In this document: piece after piece, positions 49,542 through 58,525 of the stretch
How the letters are laid out: every line of letters begins with the position of its first letter
Numbering within the stretch: the stretch's first letter is position 1
Assembly: GCF_016862895.1 (NCBI RefSeq)
Contig: NZ_BONV01000018.1
Span: forward strand, 62,001-126,000
From: Planotetraspora kaengkrachanensis
GTDB taxonomy: Bacteria > Actinomycetota > Actinomycetes > Streptosporangiales > Streptosporangiaceae
Direction: 5' to 3'
Length of the DNA: 64,000 nucleotides
Position numbers and translations under genes: made by a program
Notes under the pieces: generated by a model
Database searches by the model: none
What the model was told of the DNA's origin: nothing
The model's input: only the letters and a program-made list of their open reading frames with translations

Positions 49542-50807
49542 ATGGCTCTTGATCGGATGCCGGAGGTAGGGCGTCAGGTGCGAAGCGGTCTCCCGTGGCG
49601 GGTGCTGACCGTCTGGGTGGTGACCCGGGCGGTCCTCCTGCTCGCCGTCACCCAGGTCATCCCCATCGGCCATGCCGGGCATTTCGAGAACGACGTCGCG
49701 CTCTATCGGGACTGGTCGCAGACCCTGCTCGCCGGGCACTTCCCGGCCGGTGACGACAAATGGCAGTACCCACCGCTCGCGGCCCTGCCATTGGTGGTCC
49801 CCCACCTGCTGCCGTGGGCCTACCATCTCGACTTCTATCTCGTCGCGCTGCTGTGCGACCTGGGGATCCTGCTCCTCCTGTGGAGGTTCGCCCAGCGGGT
49901 GGGCGGCGGCCGTACCGGGCTGTGGGCCTGGACCGTGGGTGCGGCGCTCCTCGGACCGCTGCTGCTCTCGCGGTACGACCTGTCGGTGACGCTCGTGGCG
50001 GTCATGGCGCTGACCGCGTCGGCGGACCCCGTCGTCCGGGGGTCGCTGATCGGAGTCGGCCTCGTCGTCAAGGTGTGGCCGATCGCGCTGCTCGCGGGGC
50101 TTCGGCGCGGGCGTGAGGTCCTCGCCGGCGCCGGATCCGCGCTCGCCGTCGCCGCCGTGGGCTGCGGGGTGGCCGTCCTGCTGATGCCGCACGCCCTCGA
50201 CTTCCTCGCGGCCCAGGAGGGCAGGGGCCTGCAGATCGAGTCTCCGGCTGCGACCCCGTTCGCGCTCGCGCGGGCGCTCGGCTGGTGGGACGGCTACACC
50301 AACTATCAGCACGGCGCGATGGAGGCGGTCGGGCCCGGTGTCGCCACGGCCGAGCTGCTGGCCCTGTTCGCGACGCCTGCGGCTTTCGCGTTGCTGGCCG
50401 TGTGGTGGGTGCGGGCGCGGCCGGACGCCGGGACCTACTACGACGCGGCGCTCACCGCGGTGCTGTTCCTCGTGGTCACCAGCAGGGTGCTCTCACCGCA
50501 GTACATGACCTGGGTGGCCGGTGTCGCGGCGGTCGTCCTGACCGTACGGCCCGGCGGCCGCGGCGCGGGGCAGCGGCCGGTCGCATGGCTGGTCCTGTTC
50601 GCCACCCTGCTGACGGGGATCATGTATCCGTGGTTGGAACAGGACTACAGCTGGACGGGTGACCTGCCGGGAACGCTCGTGCTCGCCGCCCGCAACCTCG
50701 TCCTGGTCGTCGCCGCGATCGTGTCCTTCGTCCGGCTGTGGCGGAGCACCATGCGTCCCAGGTGGGAGTCGGGGAGCCCCCGCCGTTTCGCCGTTCCGAC
50801 CGTGTGA
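49542..50807 (+). CDS. Second GT87/DUF2029-like mannosyltransferase
   Basis: A 421-residue GT-C membrane protein. The first loop contains FENDVALYRDWSQTLLAGHF and the next WQYPPLAALPLVVPHLLPW, with the Asp and Tyr-Pro-Pro pattern seen in the preceding gene. About ten helices follow. It starts at ATG 49542, 15 bases after the previous stop, so the two are probably an operon and act in one glycan pathway. Acceptor unknown. Confidence 0.8.
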   Translation: MALDRMPEVGRQVRSGLPWRVLTVWVVTRAVLLLAVTQVIPIGHAGHFENDVALYRDWSQTLLAGHFPAGDDKWQYPPLAALPLVVPHLLPWAYHLDFYLVALLCDLGILLLLWRFAQRVGGGRTGLWAWTVGAALLGPLLLSRYDLSVTLVAVMALTASADPVVRGSLIGVGLVVKVWPIALLAGLRRGREVLAGAGSALAVAAVGCGVAVLLMPHALDFLAAQEGRGLQIESPAATPFALARALGWWDGYTNYQHGAMEAVGPGVATAELLALFATPAAFALLAVWWVRARPDAGTYYDAALTAVLFLVVTSRVLSPQYMTWVAGVAAVVLTVRPGGRGAGQRPVAWLVLFATLLTGIMYPWLEQDYSWTGDLPGTLVLAARNLVLVVAAIVSFVRLWRSTMRPRWESGSPRRFAVPTV

Positions 50808-50878
50808 GCACTGTGACGGGCCGGCTGCGTGGGAGACCCGGATACCCGGGTCCCGCCGGCCGTCAATCCAGAGATTGG

Positions 50879-50893
50879 TCCACAGGCTGTGGA
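50879..50893. promoter_or_regulatory. DnaA-box-like palindrome between convergent genes
   Basis: TCCACAG-G-CTGTGGA is a perfect inverted pair of DnaA-box halves, followed by TATCC, near the end of the nfo gene. A near match, TCCACAGGCTGTG, occurs at the dnaA-proximal end of oriC. Confidence 0.45.
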
Positions 50894-50898
50894 TATCC

Positions 50899-51693
50899 CT
50901 AGAGGTGCTTGCGGAGGAAGGCGATGTCGTCGGCCTGGCCCTCAGCCGGCGTCTCCACCACGATCGGCGCCCCTGCGGCGCGGCACACGGCGAGGATCGC
51001 CTCCGGTTCGATCTGGCCGCTGCCGAGGTTGGCGTGCCGGTCGGCCCCCGAGTCGAACGCGTCGCGCGAGTCGTTGCAGTGCACGAGGTCGATGCGGCCG
51101 GTGATGGCCATCACCCGGTCCACGATGCCGAGCAGTTCCTCGCCGCCGGCGTGGAAGTGGCAGGTGTCGAGGCAGAAGCCGACGACCGAAGGGTCGGGCG
51201 CCCCCGACGTGACCGCGTCCCAGAGGCGGGCGATCCGGTCGAGCTTGCGGGCCATCGCGTTGCCGCCGCCCGCCGTGTTCTCGATGAGCACGGGGATGGG
51301 GCACTCCATGCGCTCGAACACCTTGCGCCAGTTGTCGAAACCGGTCTGCGGGTCGTCCGTCGCGTTCACGTGCCCGCCGTGCACGATCAGGCCCTTTGCC
51401 CCGATCGACGCCGCGGCCTTGAGCTGGCCGTCCAGGAGCTTCCTGCTGGGAATCCGGATCCGGTTGTTGGCCGTCGCGACGTTGATCACGTAAGGCGCGT
51501 GGACGTAGACGTCCACGTCGGAGTCGCGGATGGCGTCGGCCGAGTCGGGGATGACCGGGCCCTTCCATCCCTGGGGGTCGCCGAGGAAGAACTGGACCAC
51601 GTCAGCTGATCGGGAGGCCGCGTGCGCCAGGGGATCGTCCTGGTCGACGTGGGCCCCGATTCGCAGGGGCAGATCGCCGTGATGCGTTTCCAT
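50899..51693 (-). CDS. nfo: Endonuclease IV (deoxyribonuclease IV)
   Basis: A 264-residue TIM-barrel enzyme of the AP endonuclease 2 superfamily that cuts DNA at abasic sites. It shows LRIGAHVDQDDPL, VHAPYVINVATANNRIR, the zinc ligands in IVHGGHVN, IENTAGGG, CLDTCHFHAGG, LVHCNDS and VETPAEG. ATG 51693 has GGAGG seven bases upstream. It is convergent with the GT87 pair. Confidence 0.93.
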   Translation of the reverse strand: METHHGDLPLRIGAHVDQDDPLAHAASRSADVVQFFLGDPQGWKGPVIPDSADAIRDSDVDVYVHAPYVINVATANNRIRIPSRKLLDGQLKAAASIGAKGLIVHGGHVNATDDPQTGFDNWRKVFERMECPIPVLIENTAGGGNAMARKLDRIARLWDAVTSGAPDPSVVGFCLDTCHFHAGGEELLGIVDRVMAITGRIDLVHCNDSRDAFDSGADRHANLGSGQIEPEAILAVCRAAGAPIVVETPAEGQADDIAFLRKHL

Positions 51694-51870
51694 CCGGTTC
51701 CTCCATCAACTCGCGTGCCGCTCGCCGGGTAATCCGCAAGCAACAGGACTCAAAAAGGAAAGTGCCGAACCCTAGACGTCTTCCAAGAGCGTTTCAAGGG
51801 GGCACACCCGGGCAGTCGCACTGTCGCACGCGCCCTGCGACCCGCGCGCCGATGATACAAGGAGACGAGC

Positions 51871-52050
51871 ATGCGATATCGGCTGGGAAGCTTCCTCTTA
51901 CTCATCTACATCCTGGTCGGCCTCTACGTGGCGTGGGTGCACGACTACCTCACCCCCACCCTGCTGAGGCAGATCGCCCAGGCCCTGCTCGCGATCTTCC
52001 TGTGGTTCCTCATCCTCCTCGGTGTCGACCTGCACATCGGCGGAGGGTGA
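51871..52050 (+). CDS. Small membrane protein (59 residues)
   Basis: Starts MRYRLGSFLLLIYILVGLYV with AAGGAG six bases upstream of the ATG. It has two hydrophobic segments (LLLIYILVGLYVAWV and ALLAIFLWFLILLGV) joined by HDYLTPTLLRQ and ends HIGGG. A two-helix hairpin protein of unknown role. The strong ribosome-binding site and clean hydrophobic pattern argue that it is a real gene. Confidence 0.72.
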   Translation: MRYRLGSFLLLIYILVGLYVAWVHDYLTPTLLRQIAQALLAIFLWFLILLGVDLHIGGG

Positions 52051-52115
52051 CGGCGGACGTCGTCGAACGCCGGGCCCCGGACCTGCACCGGGGCCCGGTG
52101 CGTACCTCGACCCGA

Positions 52116-52454
52116 TCAGGGGCCGGGTACGAAGCCTCCGTGGTAGATGCCCAGGGCGACCCCGACGAAGGACGCCACGACACCCACGATGATGAGGCTG
52201 CGCTGGGCGGTCGTCGCCGAGATGTACTGGGTGTAAAGGCCGCCGAGGAATCCGAGCGCGCCCGCCCACGAGGCGATCATGTGCGCCCGCACGATGAAAC
52301 CCGTGACGAACGCCAGGATGCCGATCAGCAGGGTCGCCACCGTCAGGACGTTCTCCGCCGGGTGCCTGGCCCCATCGGTGTTGAGTGTGAACCTGCCGGG
52401 TGCGCGTCCGGCGGCGTGACCGGCGGGGCCAAGAACGTTTCGCATCGAGGCCAC
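52116..52454 (-). CDS. Small membrane protein with three hydrophobic segments
   Basis: A 112-residue protein. After a polar start (MASMRNVLGPAGHAAGRAPG) come VLTVATLLIGILAFVTGFIV, MIASWAGALGFLGGLYTQYI and SLIIVGVVASFVGVALGIYH. GTG 52454 follows GGAGAGGG; an ATG at 52445 is also possible. It resembles small actinobacterial integral proteins near rpsF. Function unknown. Confidence 0.72.
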   Translation of the reverse strand: MASMRNVLGPAGHAAGRAPGRFTLNTDGARHPAENVLTVATLLIGILAFVTGFIVRAHMIASWAGALGFLGGLYTQYISATTAQRSLIIVGVVASFVGVALGIYHGGFVPGP

Positions 52455-52508
52455 CCCCTCTCCTCCCTCCAGTTTGCCGCGCGTGGCGGGGTACGGCCAG
52501 GTGCCTGG

Positions 52509-52596
52509 TAGCCTTGTTCGGCTGCGTCTGATATGGGGCCGGGATCACTCCGGGCCTCGCGCAGCGTCCTCCTGTCACGGCAAGGCGTCGTGACCG
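52509..52596 (+). promoter_or_regulatory. rpsF operon promoter and leader, possible S6:S18 site
   Basis: TAGCCT (52509-52514) is a -10 candidate. In the leader, GTCACG (52574-52579) and CGTGAC (52589-52594) form a hairpin directly followed by CG, so that CCG spans the stem end. Ribosomal S6:S18 leaders use a hairpin with an adjacent CCG for autoregulation. The match is suggestive only. Confidence 0.35.
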
Positions 52597-52624
52597 CAAG
52601 AGTCCAGAGGAGGTTGGATTCCAC

Positions 52625-52915
52625 ATGCGTCGTTACGAGATGATGGTCATTCTCGACCCGTCCCTCGATGAGCGCACCGTGCAGCCCTCGATCGACCAGT
52701 TCCTCACCGTCGTGCGCAACGACGGCGGAAGCGTCGAGAAGGTCGACGTCTGGGGACGTCGCCGGCTGTCCTACGACATCGCCAAGAAGTCCGAGGGCAT
52801 CTACGCCGTCGTCGACCTCACCGCGGAGCCCGCCACGGTCAAGGAGCTGGACCGTCAGCTCAACCTGAACGAGGGCATCCTCCGCACCAAGGTCATCCGC
52901 CCCGAGCTTCACTGA
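52625..52915 (+). CDS. rpsF: 30S ribosomal protein S6
   Basis: A 96-residue small-subunit protein. [20 protein letters not shown] and [20 protein letters not shown] are S6 motifs; it pairs with S18 on 16S rRNA. ATG 52625 has AGGAGG upstream. First gene of the rpsF-ssb-rpsR-rplI operon. Confidence 0.97.
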   Translation: MRRYEMMVILDPSLDERTVQPSIDQFLTVVRNDGGSVEKVDVWGRRRLSYDIAKKSEGIYAVVDLTAEPATVKELDRQLNLNEGILRTKVIRPELH

Positions 52916-53008
52916 CCAGTGACGCGAAGCCCGGCGGTTTGTCGGGCGAGAGCCGTACTCTGAGGCCCTGAAGGCTCGGCCGGCGGGATAGGAAGGCGAA
53001 AGCGACCG

Positions 53009-53569
53009 ATGGCAGCAGGCGACACCACGATCACCATTGTCGGCAATCTTGTCGACGATCCGGAGCTGCGCTTCACCCCGACGGGGCAAGCCGTGGCCCG
53101 ATTCCGCATCGCATCCACTCCGAGGTTCCTCGACAGGCAGACCAACGAGTGGAAGGACGGCGAAGGCCTGTTCCTGACCTGCAACGTGTGGCGGCAGGCG
53201 GCGGAGAACGTCGCCGAGAGCCTGCAGCGCGGCATGCGGGTCATCGTGCAGGGACGGCTGCGCCAACGGTCGTATGAGACCAAGGAAGGCGAGAAGCGCA
53301 CGGTCTACGAGGTCGAGGTCGACGAGGTCGGCCCCTCGCTGCGCAACGCCACCGCCAAGGTGAACAAGACCACCCGCCAGGGCGGTCAGGGTGGTGGTGG
53401 CGGCGGCTTCGGCGGCGGCCCCGGGGGCGACCCGTGGGCGTCCGCCTCCCCGTCGCCTCAGGGCGGCGGCGGCTTCAACCAGGGCGGCCAAGGCGGCCAG
53501 GGTGGCGGCTTCGGTGGAGGCGGCGGCGGAGGCTTCGGCGGCGACTTCAGCGACGAACCGCCCTTCTGA
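53009..53569 (+). CDS. ssb: Single-stranded DNA-binding protein
   Basis: A 186-residue SSB. The OB fold covers residues 1-115 ([40 protein letters not shown]). The C-terminal half is Gly-rich, and the acidic tip DFSDEPPF is the partner-binding tail. It lies between rpsF and rpsR. Confidence 0.96.
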   Translation: MAAGDTTITIVGNLVDDPELRFTPTGQAVARFRIASTPRFLDRQTNEWKDGEGLFLTCNVWRQAAENVAESLQRGMRVIVQGRLRQRSYETKEGEKRTVYEVEVDEVGPSLRNATAKVNKTTRQGGQGGGGGGFGGGPGGDPWASASPSPQGGGGFNQGGQGGQGGGFGGGGGGGFGGDFSDEPPF

Positions 53570-53661
53570 CCCTCACCTGATCTCGCGTTTCCCGTCACAA
53601 CACCACAAGTAATCCGACCGACCATTCCCGCATCATGCGGGGCTCTGAAAGGAGCACCACG

Positions 53662-53898
53662 ATGGCGAAGCCGGCACTGCGCAAGCCGAAGAAGAAGGTT
53701 TGCCTGTTCTGCCACGACAAGATCTCCTACGTCGACTACAAGGACACGGCGCTGCTGCGGAAGTTCATCTCCGACCGCGGCAAGATCCGTGCTCGCCGGG
53801 TGACGGGCAACTGCACCCAGCACCAGCGCGACGTGGCCACCGCTATCAAGAACGCTCGTGAGATGGCACTGCTGCCGTACACGAGCACCGCGCGCTAA
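53662..53898 (+). CDS. rpsR: 30S ribosomal protein S18
   Basis: A 78-residue basic protein, [20 protein letters not shown], then [20 protein letters not shown]. It keeps CxxC plus a later Cys (GNCTQHQR), so it is a zinc-binding (C+) form of S18. ATG 53662 has AAAGGAG upstream; the ORF is open nine codons further but those are not conserved. Confidence 0.97.
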   Translation: MAKPALRKPKKKVCLFCHDKISYVDYKDTALLRKFISDRGKIRARRVTGNCTQHQRDVATAIKNAREMALLPYTSTAR

Positions 53899-53915
53899 GA
53901 AAGGAGTCTCAGGAC

Positions 53916-54362
53916 ATGAAGCTCATTCTCACCACTGAGGTCTCCGGTCTCGGCACCCCTGGCGACATCGTCGAGGTCAAGGACGGCTACGGCCGCAACT
54001 ACCTCATCCCGCGTGGTTTCGCGATCCGCTGGACGCGTGGCGCCGAGTCCCAGATCGCCTCGATCAAGAAGGCGCGCGACGCGCGCGAGATCCGCGACCT
54101 GGGCACCGCCAAGGAGGTCGCCGGCCAGCTCGGCGCGCTCAAGGTGAAGCTCAAGACCCGTGCGGGCGAGTCCGGCCGGCTCTTCGGCTCGGTGACGACG
54201 GGCGACATCGCCGATGCGGTCAAGGCCGCGGGCGGCCCGCTGCTCGACCGTCGCCGCATCGAGATCGGCAACGCGATCAAGAGCCTGGGCACCCACCGGG
54301 TCAGCGTCAAGCTGCACCCCGAGGTGGCCGCCACGGTCGAGGTCGAGATCATCGCCGGCTAG
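53916..54362 (+). CDS. rplI: 50S ribosomal protein L9
   Basis: A 148-residue two-domain protein starting MKLILTTEVSGLGTPGDIVE and including GYGRNYLIPRGFAI, the L9 signature, then the long connecting helix. ATG 53916 has AAAGGAG upstream. Last gene of the operon, before a strong terminator. Confidence 0.97.
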   Translation: MKLILTTEVSGLGTPGDIVEVKDGYGRNYLIPRGFAIRWTRGAESQIASIKKARDAREIRDLGTAKEVAGQLGALKVKLKTRAGESGRLFGSVTTGDIADAVKAAGGPLLDRRRIEIGNAIKSLGTHRVSVKLHPEVAATVEVEIIAG

Positions 54363-54380
54363 ACCGGCAGCGGTTACACG

Positions 54381-54414
54381 AAGACCCCTTCCCGGTCGCG
54401 GGAGGGGGTCTTTT
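54381..54414 (+). terminator. Rho-independent terminator after rplI
   Basis: AAGACCCC and GGGGTCTT, with inner TCCCG/CGGGA, form a long stem around GTCG, and the T-run (TTTT) overlaps the end of the stem. Confidence 0.92.
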
Positions 54415-54540
54415 CGTGTCCCGGGGGTTGTCGTCAGGTGGTGACAATTCCCCCTAGGTAAAGCAGGGCACTACGGAACGCTAGTATCTTCCCAGTCAAT
54501 TTCGCGGATTTCGTGGAAGATCATGCTGGTGGAGGCTGGA

Positions 54541-55413
54541 ATGCGCCGTACTTCGAAGTTGCTGGCTTTCGGTGTGCTGGCGCTGGCGGCGGCCGCGTGC
54601 GCACCGGCGAACGACACCTCCACGGCGAGCCCGGGTTCCGCCAGCCCGGCGGCCTCCGCCACCTGCGCGAAGGACCAGCTGCCGCTGACCACGGCGGGCA
54701 AGCTCACGATCGGCACCGACAAGCCCGCCTTCGAGCCCTGGTTCAAGAACGACGATCCGTCCAACGGGCAGGGCTTCGAGAGCGCCGTGGCCTACGCGGT
54801 GGCCCAGAAGCTCGGCTTCACGAAGGACGAGGTCACCTGGGCGGTCGTGCCGTTCGACTCCTCGTTCGCGCCGGGGCCGAAGAAGTTCGACTTCGACGTC
54901 AACCAGATCTCCATCTCGCCCGAGCGACAGAAGGCCGTCGACTTCAGCCAGGGCTACTACACGGTCAAGCAGGCCGTCGTCGCCCTCGACGGCTCCAAGT
55001 TCGCCGGCGCCACGACCCTGGCCGAGCTCAAGGACGCCAAGATCGGCGTGCAGGCCGGGACCACCTCGCTGCAGGCAGTCCAGCAGGTCGTCCAGCCGGC
55101 CACCGACCCGAGCGTCTACAACCAGCAGATCGACGCGATCAGCGCGCTGAAGAACAAGCAGATCGACGCCATCGTGGTGGATCTGCCGACCGGGTTCTAC
55201 GTGACCGCGGCCCAGGTGGAGAACTCCAAGATCGTCGGCCAGTTCGCGGCGACGGGCGAGACGCCGGAGGAGTTCGGCCTGCTGCTGCAGAAGGGCAGCG
55301 GCCTGACCTCCTGCGTGGACAAGGCCGTCGGTGACCTCAAGGCGTCCGGCGAACTGGCCGCCATCGAGAGCCAGTGGCTGACCGGCAGCGCCGGCGCGCC
55401 GGAGCTGAAGTGA
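54541..55413 (+). CDS. Polar amino-acid ABC transporter substrate-binding lipoprotein
   Basis: A 290-residue family 3 solute-binding protein. Lipoprotein signal MRRTSKLLAFGVLALAAAAC with the lipid-modified Cys at 20. The binding domain starts GKLTIGTDKPAFEPWF and includes GFESAVAYAVAQKLGF and FDVNQISISPERQKAVDFSQ, typical of glutamine/glutamate-type binding proteins. ATG 54541 has GGAGG six bases upstream; TAGTAT (54482-54487) is a -10 candidate. First gene of a three-gene operon. Confidence 0.93.
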   Translation: MRRTSKLLAFGVLALAAAACAPANDTSTASPGSASPAASATCAKDQLPLTTAGKLTIGTDKPAFEPWFKNDDPSNGQGFESAVAYAVAQKLGFTKDEVTWAVVPFDSSFAPGPKKFDFDVNQISISPERQKAVDFSQGYYTVKQAVVALDGSKFAGATTLAELKDAKIGVQAGTTSLQAVQQVVQPATDPSVYNQQIDAISALKNKQIDAIVVDLPTGFYVTAAQVENSKIVGQFAATGETPEEFGLLLQKGSGLTSCVDKAVGDLKASGELAAIESQWLTGSAGAPELK

Positions 55414-56384
55414 CCGGAGGAGAGGCGTCCCCGGGCGCTCCCACCCCCTCCGACGATTCGGCCGCGTCCGCCGCTCCTGACGCCTCCGGGCATCCGGCGG
55501 CTCCCGCTGCGGCTTCCGCCGTACATGCGGCTCCGGCCGAATGGACGAAGAGCGATCGGCAGATTCGCCGGGAGGCCGATCTTCGACGGCAGGCCAGGCG
55601 ATCGACGTCGGTCGCCACCGCGTCCACCATCGTGGTCGCCGTCTTGGTCGTCGCGCTGGTCACCGCTTCCCCCGGGTGGCCGCGCGTGCGGGAGACGTTC
55701 TTCAACCCATCGCAGTTCGTCGACGCGTTTCCCGACGTGTGGCGAGGGTTCCTGCTCAACGTCAAGATCTTCTTGATCGCGGAGCCGCTGATCCTGATCG
55801 TCGGTCTGGTCGTCGCGCTCGTGCGGACCCTGCGGTCGCCGGTGTTCTTCCCGCTCAGGGCGGCCGCCGTCTTCTACACCGATGTCTTTCGCGGCATTCC
55901 GACCATTCTGCTGATCTACCTGGTCGGCTTCGGCATCCCCGCGCTGGCGTTGCAGGGTGCGCCGAGCGACCCGGTCACGCTCGGCATCATCGCGCTCGTG
56001 CTGTCCTACGGCGCCTATGTCGCCGAGGTGTTCCGTTCGGGAATCGAGTCCGTCCATCCCAGCCAGCGGGCCGCCGCGCGTTCGCTGGCGCTCAGTCACG
56101 GGCAGACGATGCGGTACGTCGTCGTTCCCCAGGCCGTCCGCCGGGTGATTCCGCCGCTGCTCAACGACTTCGTCTCGCTGCAGAAGGACACCGCACTCGT
56201 GGCCGTCCTCGGCCCGCTCGAGGCGCTGCGCCAGGCATCGATCCATGCCTCCTCGACGTTCAACTACACGCCTTACCTGTGCGCGGCGCTGTTGTTCATC
56301 GCGCTCACCGTGCCCATGGCCCGGCTCACCGACCATCTCGCCGCGCGTACGACCCGACGCCAGATGGCGGGAGGACACCTGTGA
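55410..56384 (+). CDS. Polar amino-acid ABC transporter permease
   Basis: A 324-residue HisM/GlnP-type permease. An Ala/Pro-rich N-terminal extension and a charged segment (residues 1 to about 70) precede the first helix. The membrane domain shows GFLLNVKIFLIAEPLILIVG, FRGIPTILLIYLVGFGIPAL and the EAA loop (AARSLALSHGQTMRYVVVPQ). The GTG overlaps the stop of the upstream gene. A single permease gene implies a homodimer. Confidence 0.93.
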   Translation: MTGGEASPGAPTPSDDSAASAAPDASGHPAAPAAASAVHAAPAEWTKSDRQIRREADLRRQARRSTSVATASTIVVAVLVVALVTASPGWPRVRETFFNPSQFVDAFPDVWRGFLLNVKIFLIAEPLILIVGLVVALVRTLRSPVFFPLRAAAVFYTDVFRGIPTILLIYLVGFGIPALALQGAPSDPVTLGIIALVLSYGAYVAEVFRSGIESVHPSQRAAARSLALSHGQTMRYVVVPQAVRRVIPPLLNDFVSLQKDTALVAVLGPLEALRQASIHASSTFNYTPYLCAALLFIALTVPMARLTDHLAARTTRRQMAGGHL

Positions 56385-57124
56385 GCCTGCTGACCGTCGA
56401 AGACGTGTGGAAGAACTACCACCACCACAGTGTGCTGCGCGGGATCGATCTCGAGGTGGCTCCGCACGAGGTGGTCTGCCTGATCGGGGCCTCCGGTTCG
56501 GGGAAGTCGACGCTCCTGCGCTGCGTCAACCTGCTGGAGTCGATCGACGACGGGGCGATCCACCTCGACGGCACGGAGATCACGGACGTGCGGACCGACC
56601 CGGACGACGTCCGCAAGCGGATCGGCATGGTCTTCCAGTCCTACAACCTGTTCCCGCACATGACCGTGCTGGACAACGTCACGCTGGCACCGCGCAAGGT
56701 GCACCGAGTCCGTCCGGATCAGGCTGAGGCAGAGGCGAGAGAGTTGCTCGCCCGCTTCGGCCTCGCGGACAAGGCCGGCGAGTATCCCGACCGGCTCTCC
56801 GGGGGACAGCAGCAGCGGGTCGCCATCGTCCGGTCGCTGGCCACCCAGCCGCGGTTGCTCCTGCTCGACGAGGTCACCTCAGCGCTCGACCCGACGCTGG
56901 TGACGGAGGTGCTGTCCGTCATCCGCGAACTCAAGGACGCGGGCATGACGATGATCATCGCGACCCATGAGATGGGTTTCGCCCGGGACATCGCCGACGC
57001 GGTCTGCTTCCTCGAAGGCGGGGTGTTGCTGGAGCACGGATCGCCCGAGCAGATCTTCACCGCTCCGGAGCACCCTCGCACGCGAGAGTTCCTGCAGCGG
57101 GTGCTCGAGGCCGGCCGGCTGTGA
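56381..57124 (+). CDS. Polar amino-acid ABC transporter ATP-binding protein
   Basis: A 247-residue ATPase. Walker A GASGSGKST, Q-loop MVFQSYNLFPHMTVLDN, signature RLSGGQQQRVAIVRSLA, Walker B LLLLDEVTSALDP and the H-loop His in TMIIATHEMGF. It belongs to the glutamine-type (GlnQ) subfamily. The GTG start overlaps the permease stop (GTGA) and GGGAGGA lies upstream. Confidence 0.95.
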   Translation: MSLLTVEDVWKNYHHHSVLRGIDLEVAPHEVVCLIGASGSGKSTLLRCVNLLESIDDGAIHLDGTEITDVRTDPDDVRKRIGMVFQSYNLFPHMTVLDNVTLAPRKVHRVRPDQAEAEARELLARFGLADKAGEYPDRLSGGQQQRVAIVRSLATQPRLLLLDEVTSALDPTLVTEVLSVIRELKDAGMTMIIATHEMGFARDIADAVCFLEGGVLLEHGSPEQIFTAPEHPRTREFLQRVLEAGRL

Positions 57125-57135
57125 CCACTCGCTGA

Positions 57136-58461
57136 TCAGGCTCCGGTCACCATCCAGGCCGTGCCGTACGCGCGGACGCTCAGGGTGATCATGCGCGCGA
57201 CCATCCATGCCCCGAGCGCGAGCCACAGCGCGAGAAGGCTTCCGGCGAAGGCGGCGAACGGCAGGTAGGCGAGTGTGGACAACAGCGACGCCCAGGCGAG
57301 ATAGCGCCGGTCGCCGGCTCCGATCAGCACGCCGTCCAGGACGAAGACGATGCCCGCGACGGGCTGGAACAGCGCCACGGGCCACAATGCCGTCATCAGC
57401 TGTGCGGCCACCGCGGCGTCCGCGTCGAACAGCCCCGGGATGACAGGCCGTGCCAGGAGCACCACGATGCCGAACACGACGCCGGAGGCGACGCCCCACA
57501 TGACCATGCGTTTCGTGGCCGACCTGGTGGCCGCGACGTCTCCCGCCCCGAGGGATCGGCCGGTGATGGCCTGGCCCGCGATGGCGATGGCGTCGAGGGA
57601 GAACGCCAGGAACGTCCACAGCCGCGCGGCGATGGTGTGGGCCTCGATCTGGGCCTCGCCCATCCTCGTTGCGAGCGATGTCGCGACGAGCAACACGAGT
57701 TGGAGGCATGCCGTACGGATGACGAGGGCGACGCCCGCGGCGCCCGCGGCTCGCATGCCGGGCAGGTCGGGCCGCAGTGAGGCGCCGTGCCGACGCGCCG
57801 CCCGCACGACGAGCGTGAGATAGATCGCGGCGGACAGGGTCTGCGCGACCACCGTCCCCCACGCGGATCCCGCGATCCCCCAGCCCAGGCCCAGGACGAA
57901 CCAGAAGTTCAGCAGGCCGTTGAGCACGAACGAACCGACGGACACCATGAGCGGCGTCCTGGTGTCCTGCATGCCGCGCAACACGCCAGTGCCCGCGAGG
58001 ACGATCAGCATGCCGGGGACGCCCAGCAGGCTGACCCGCATGAACGTGACGGCCAGCGCGGCGAGATCCCCCGTCGCTCCGAACAGGTGTACGATAAATG
58101 GTGCAAGAGGCCAGCAGGCCACGCTGATCGCCACACCGATGGCGGCCGCCAGCCATATGCCGTCGACGCCCTGGCGCATCGCCCGCCGCAGGTCGCCCGC
58201 CCCGAGTTGCCGGGCCACGGCGGCGGTGGTGGCGTACGCGAGGAAAACGCACAGGCCCACGAGGGCGGTGAGGGCCGCGCTGGCGACACCGAGGGCGCCG
58301 AGAGCCGGATCGGGAAGGTGGCCGACGATGATCGAATCGGTGAGCAGGAACAGCGGTTCGGCCACGAGTGCCCCGAACGCCGGGACGGCCAGCCGCAGGA
58401 TCTCCCTGTCGTGGACTCGGCCCTGCCGGATGTTCCGGCCCATTCCGGTCGTAAGTGGCAT
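57136..58461 (-). CDS. MATE-family efflux transporter (DinF type)
   Basis: A 441-residue MATE protein with about 12 membrane helices in two halves. It starts with EILRLAVPAFGALVAEPLFL, followed by LTDSIIVGHLP, the helix 1-2 signature of the DinF subfamily. The second half repeats the pattern (RSLGAGDVAATRSATKRMVM). It exports cationic drugs or metabolites in relatives; substrate unknown. ATG 58461 is preferred over 58443. It is convergent with the ABC operon. Confidence 0.88.
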   Translation of the reverse strand: MPLTTGMGRNIRQGRVHDREILRLAVPAFGALVAEPLFLLTDSIIVGHLPDPALGALGVASAALTALVGLCVFLAYATTAAVARQLGAGDLRRAMRQGVDGIWLAAAIGVAISVACWPLAPFIVHLFGATGDLAALAVTFMRVSLLGVPGMLIVLAGTGVLRGMQDTRTPLMVSVGSFVLNGLLNFWFVLGLGWGIAGSAWGTVVAQTLSAAIYLTLVVRAARRHGASLRPDLPGMRAAGAAGVALVIRTACLQLVLLVATSLATRMGEAQIEAHTIAARLWTFLAFSLDAIAIAGQAITGRSLGAGDVAATRSATKRMVMWGVASGVVFGIVVLLARPVIPGLFDADAAVAAQLMTALWPVALFQPVAGIVFVLDGVLIGAGDRRYLAWASLLSTLAYLPFAAFAGSLLALWLALGAWMVARMITLSVRAYGTAWMVTGA

Positions 58462-58525
58462 GAGCCTATTTTGCAACTTACTGGCGTATGCCCAATCGGT
58501 ATCGGCCTCTGGGGCGGACTTTCTT

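Noticed and set aside
48486-50312. A 608-codon minus-strand ORF
   Set aside because: It is the complement of the two GT87 genes, with Arg/Glu/Pro-rich composition and no membrane helices. It is a codon-bias artefact.
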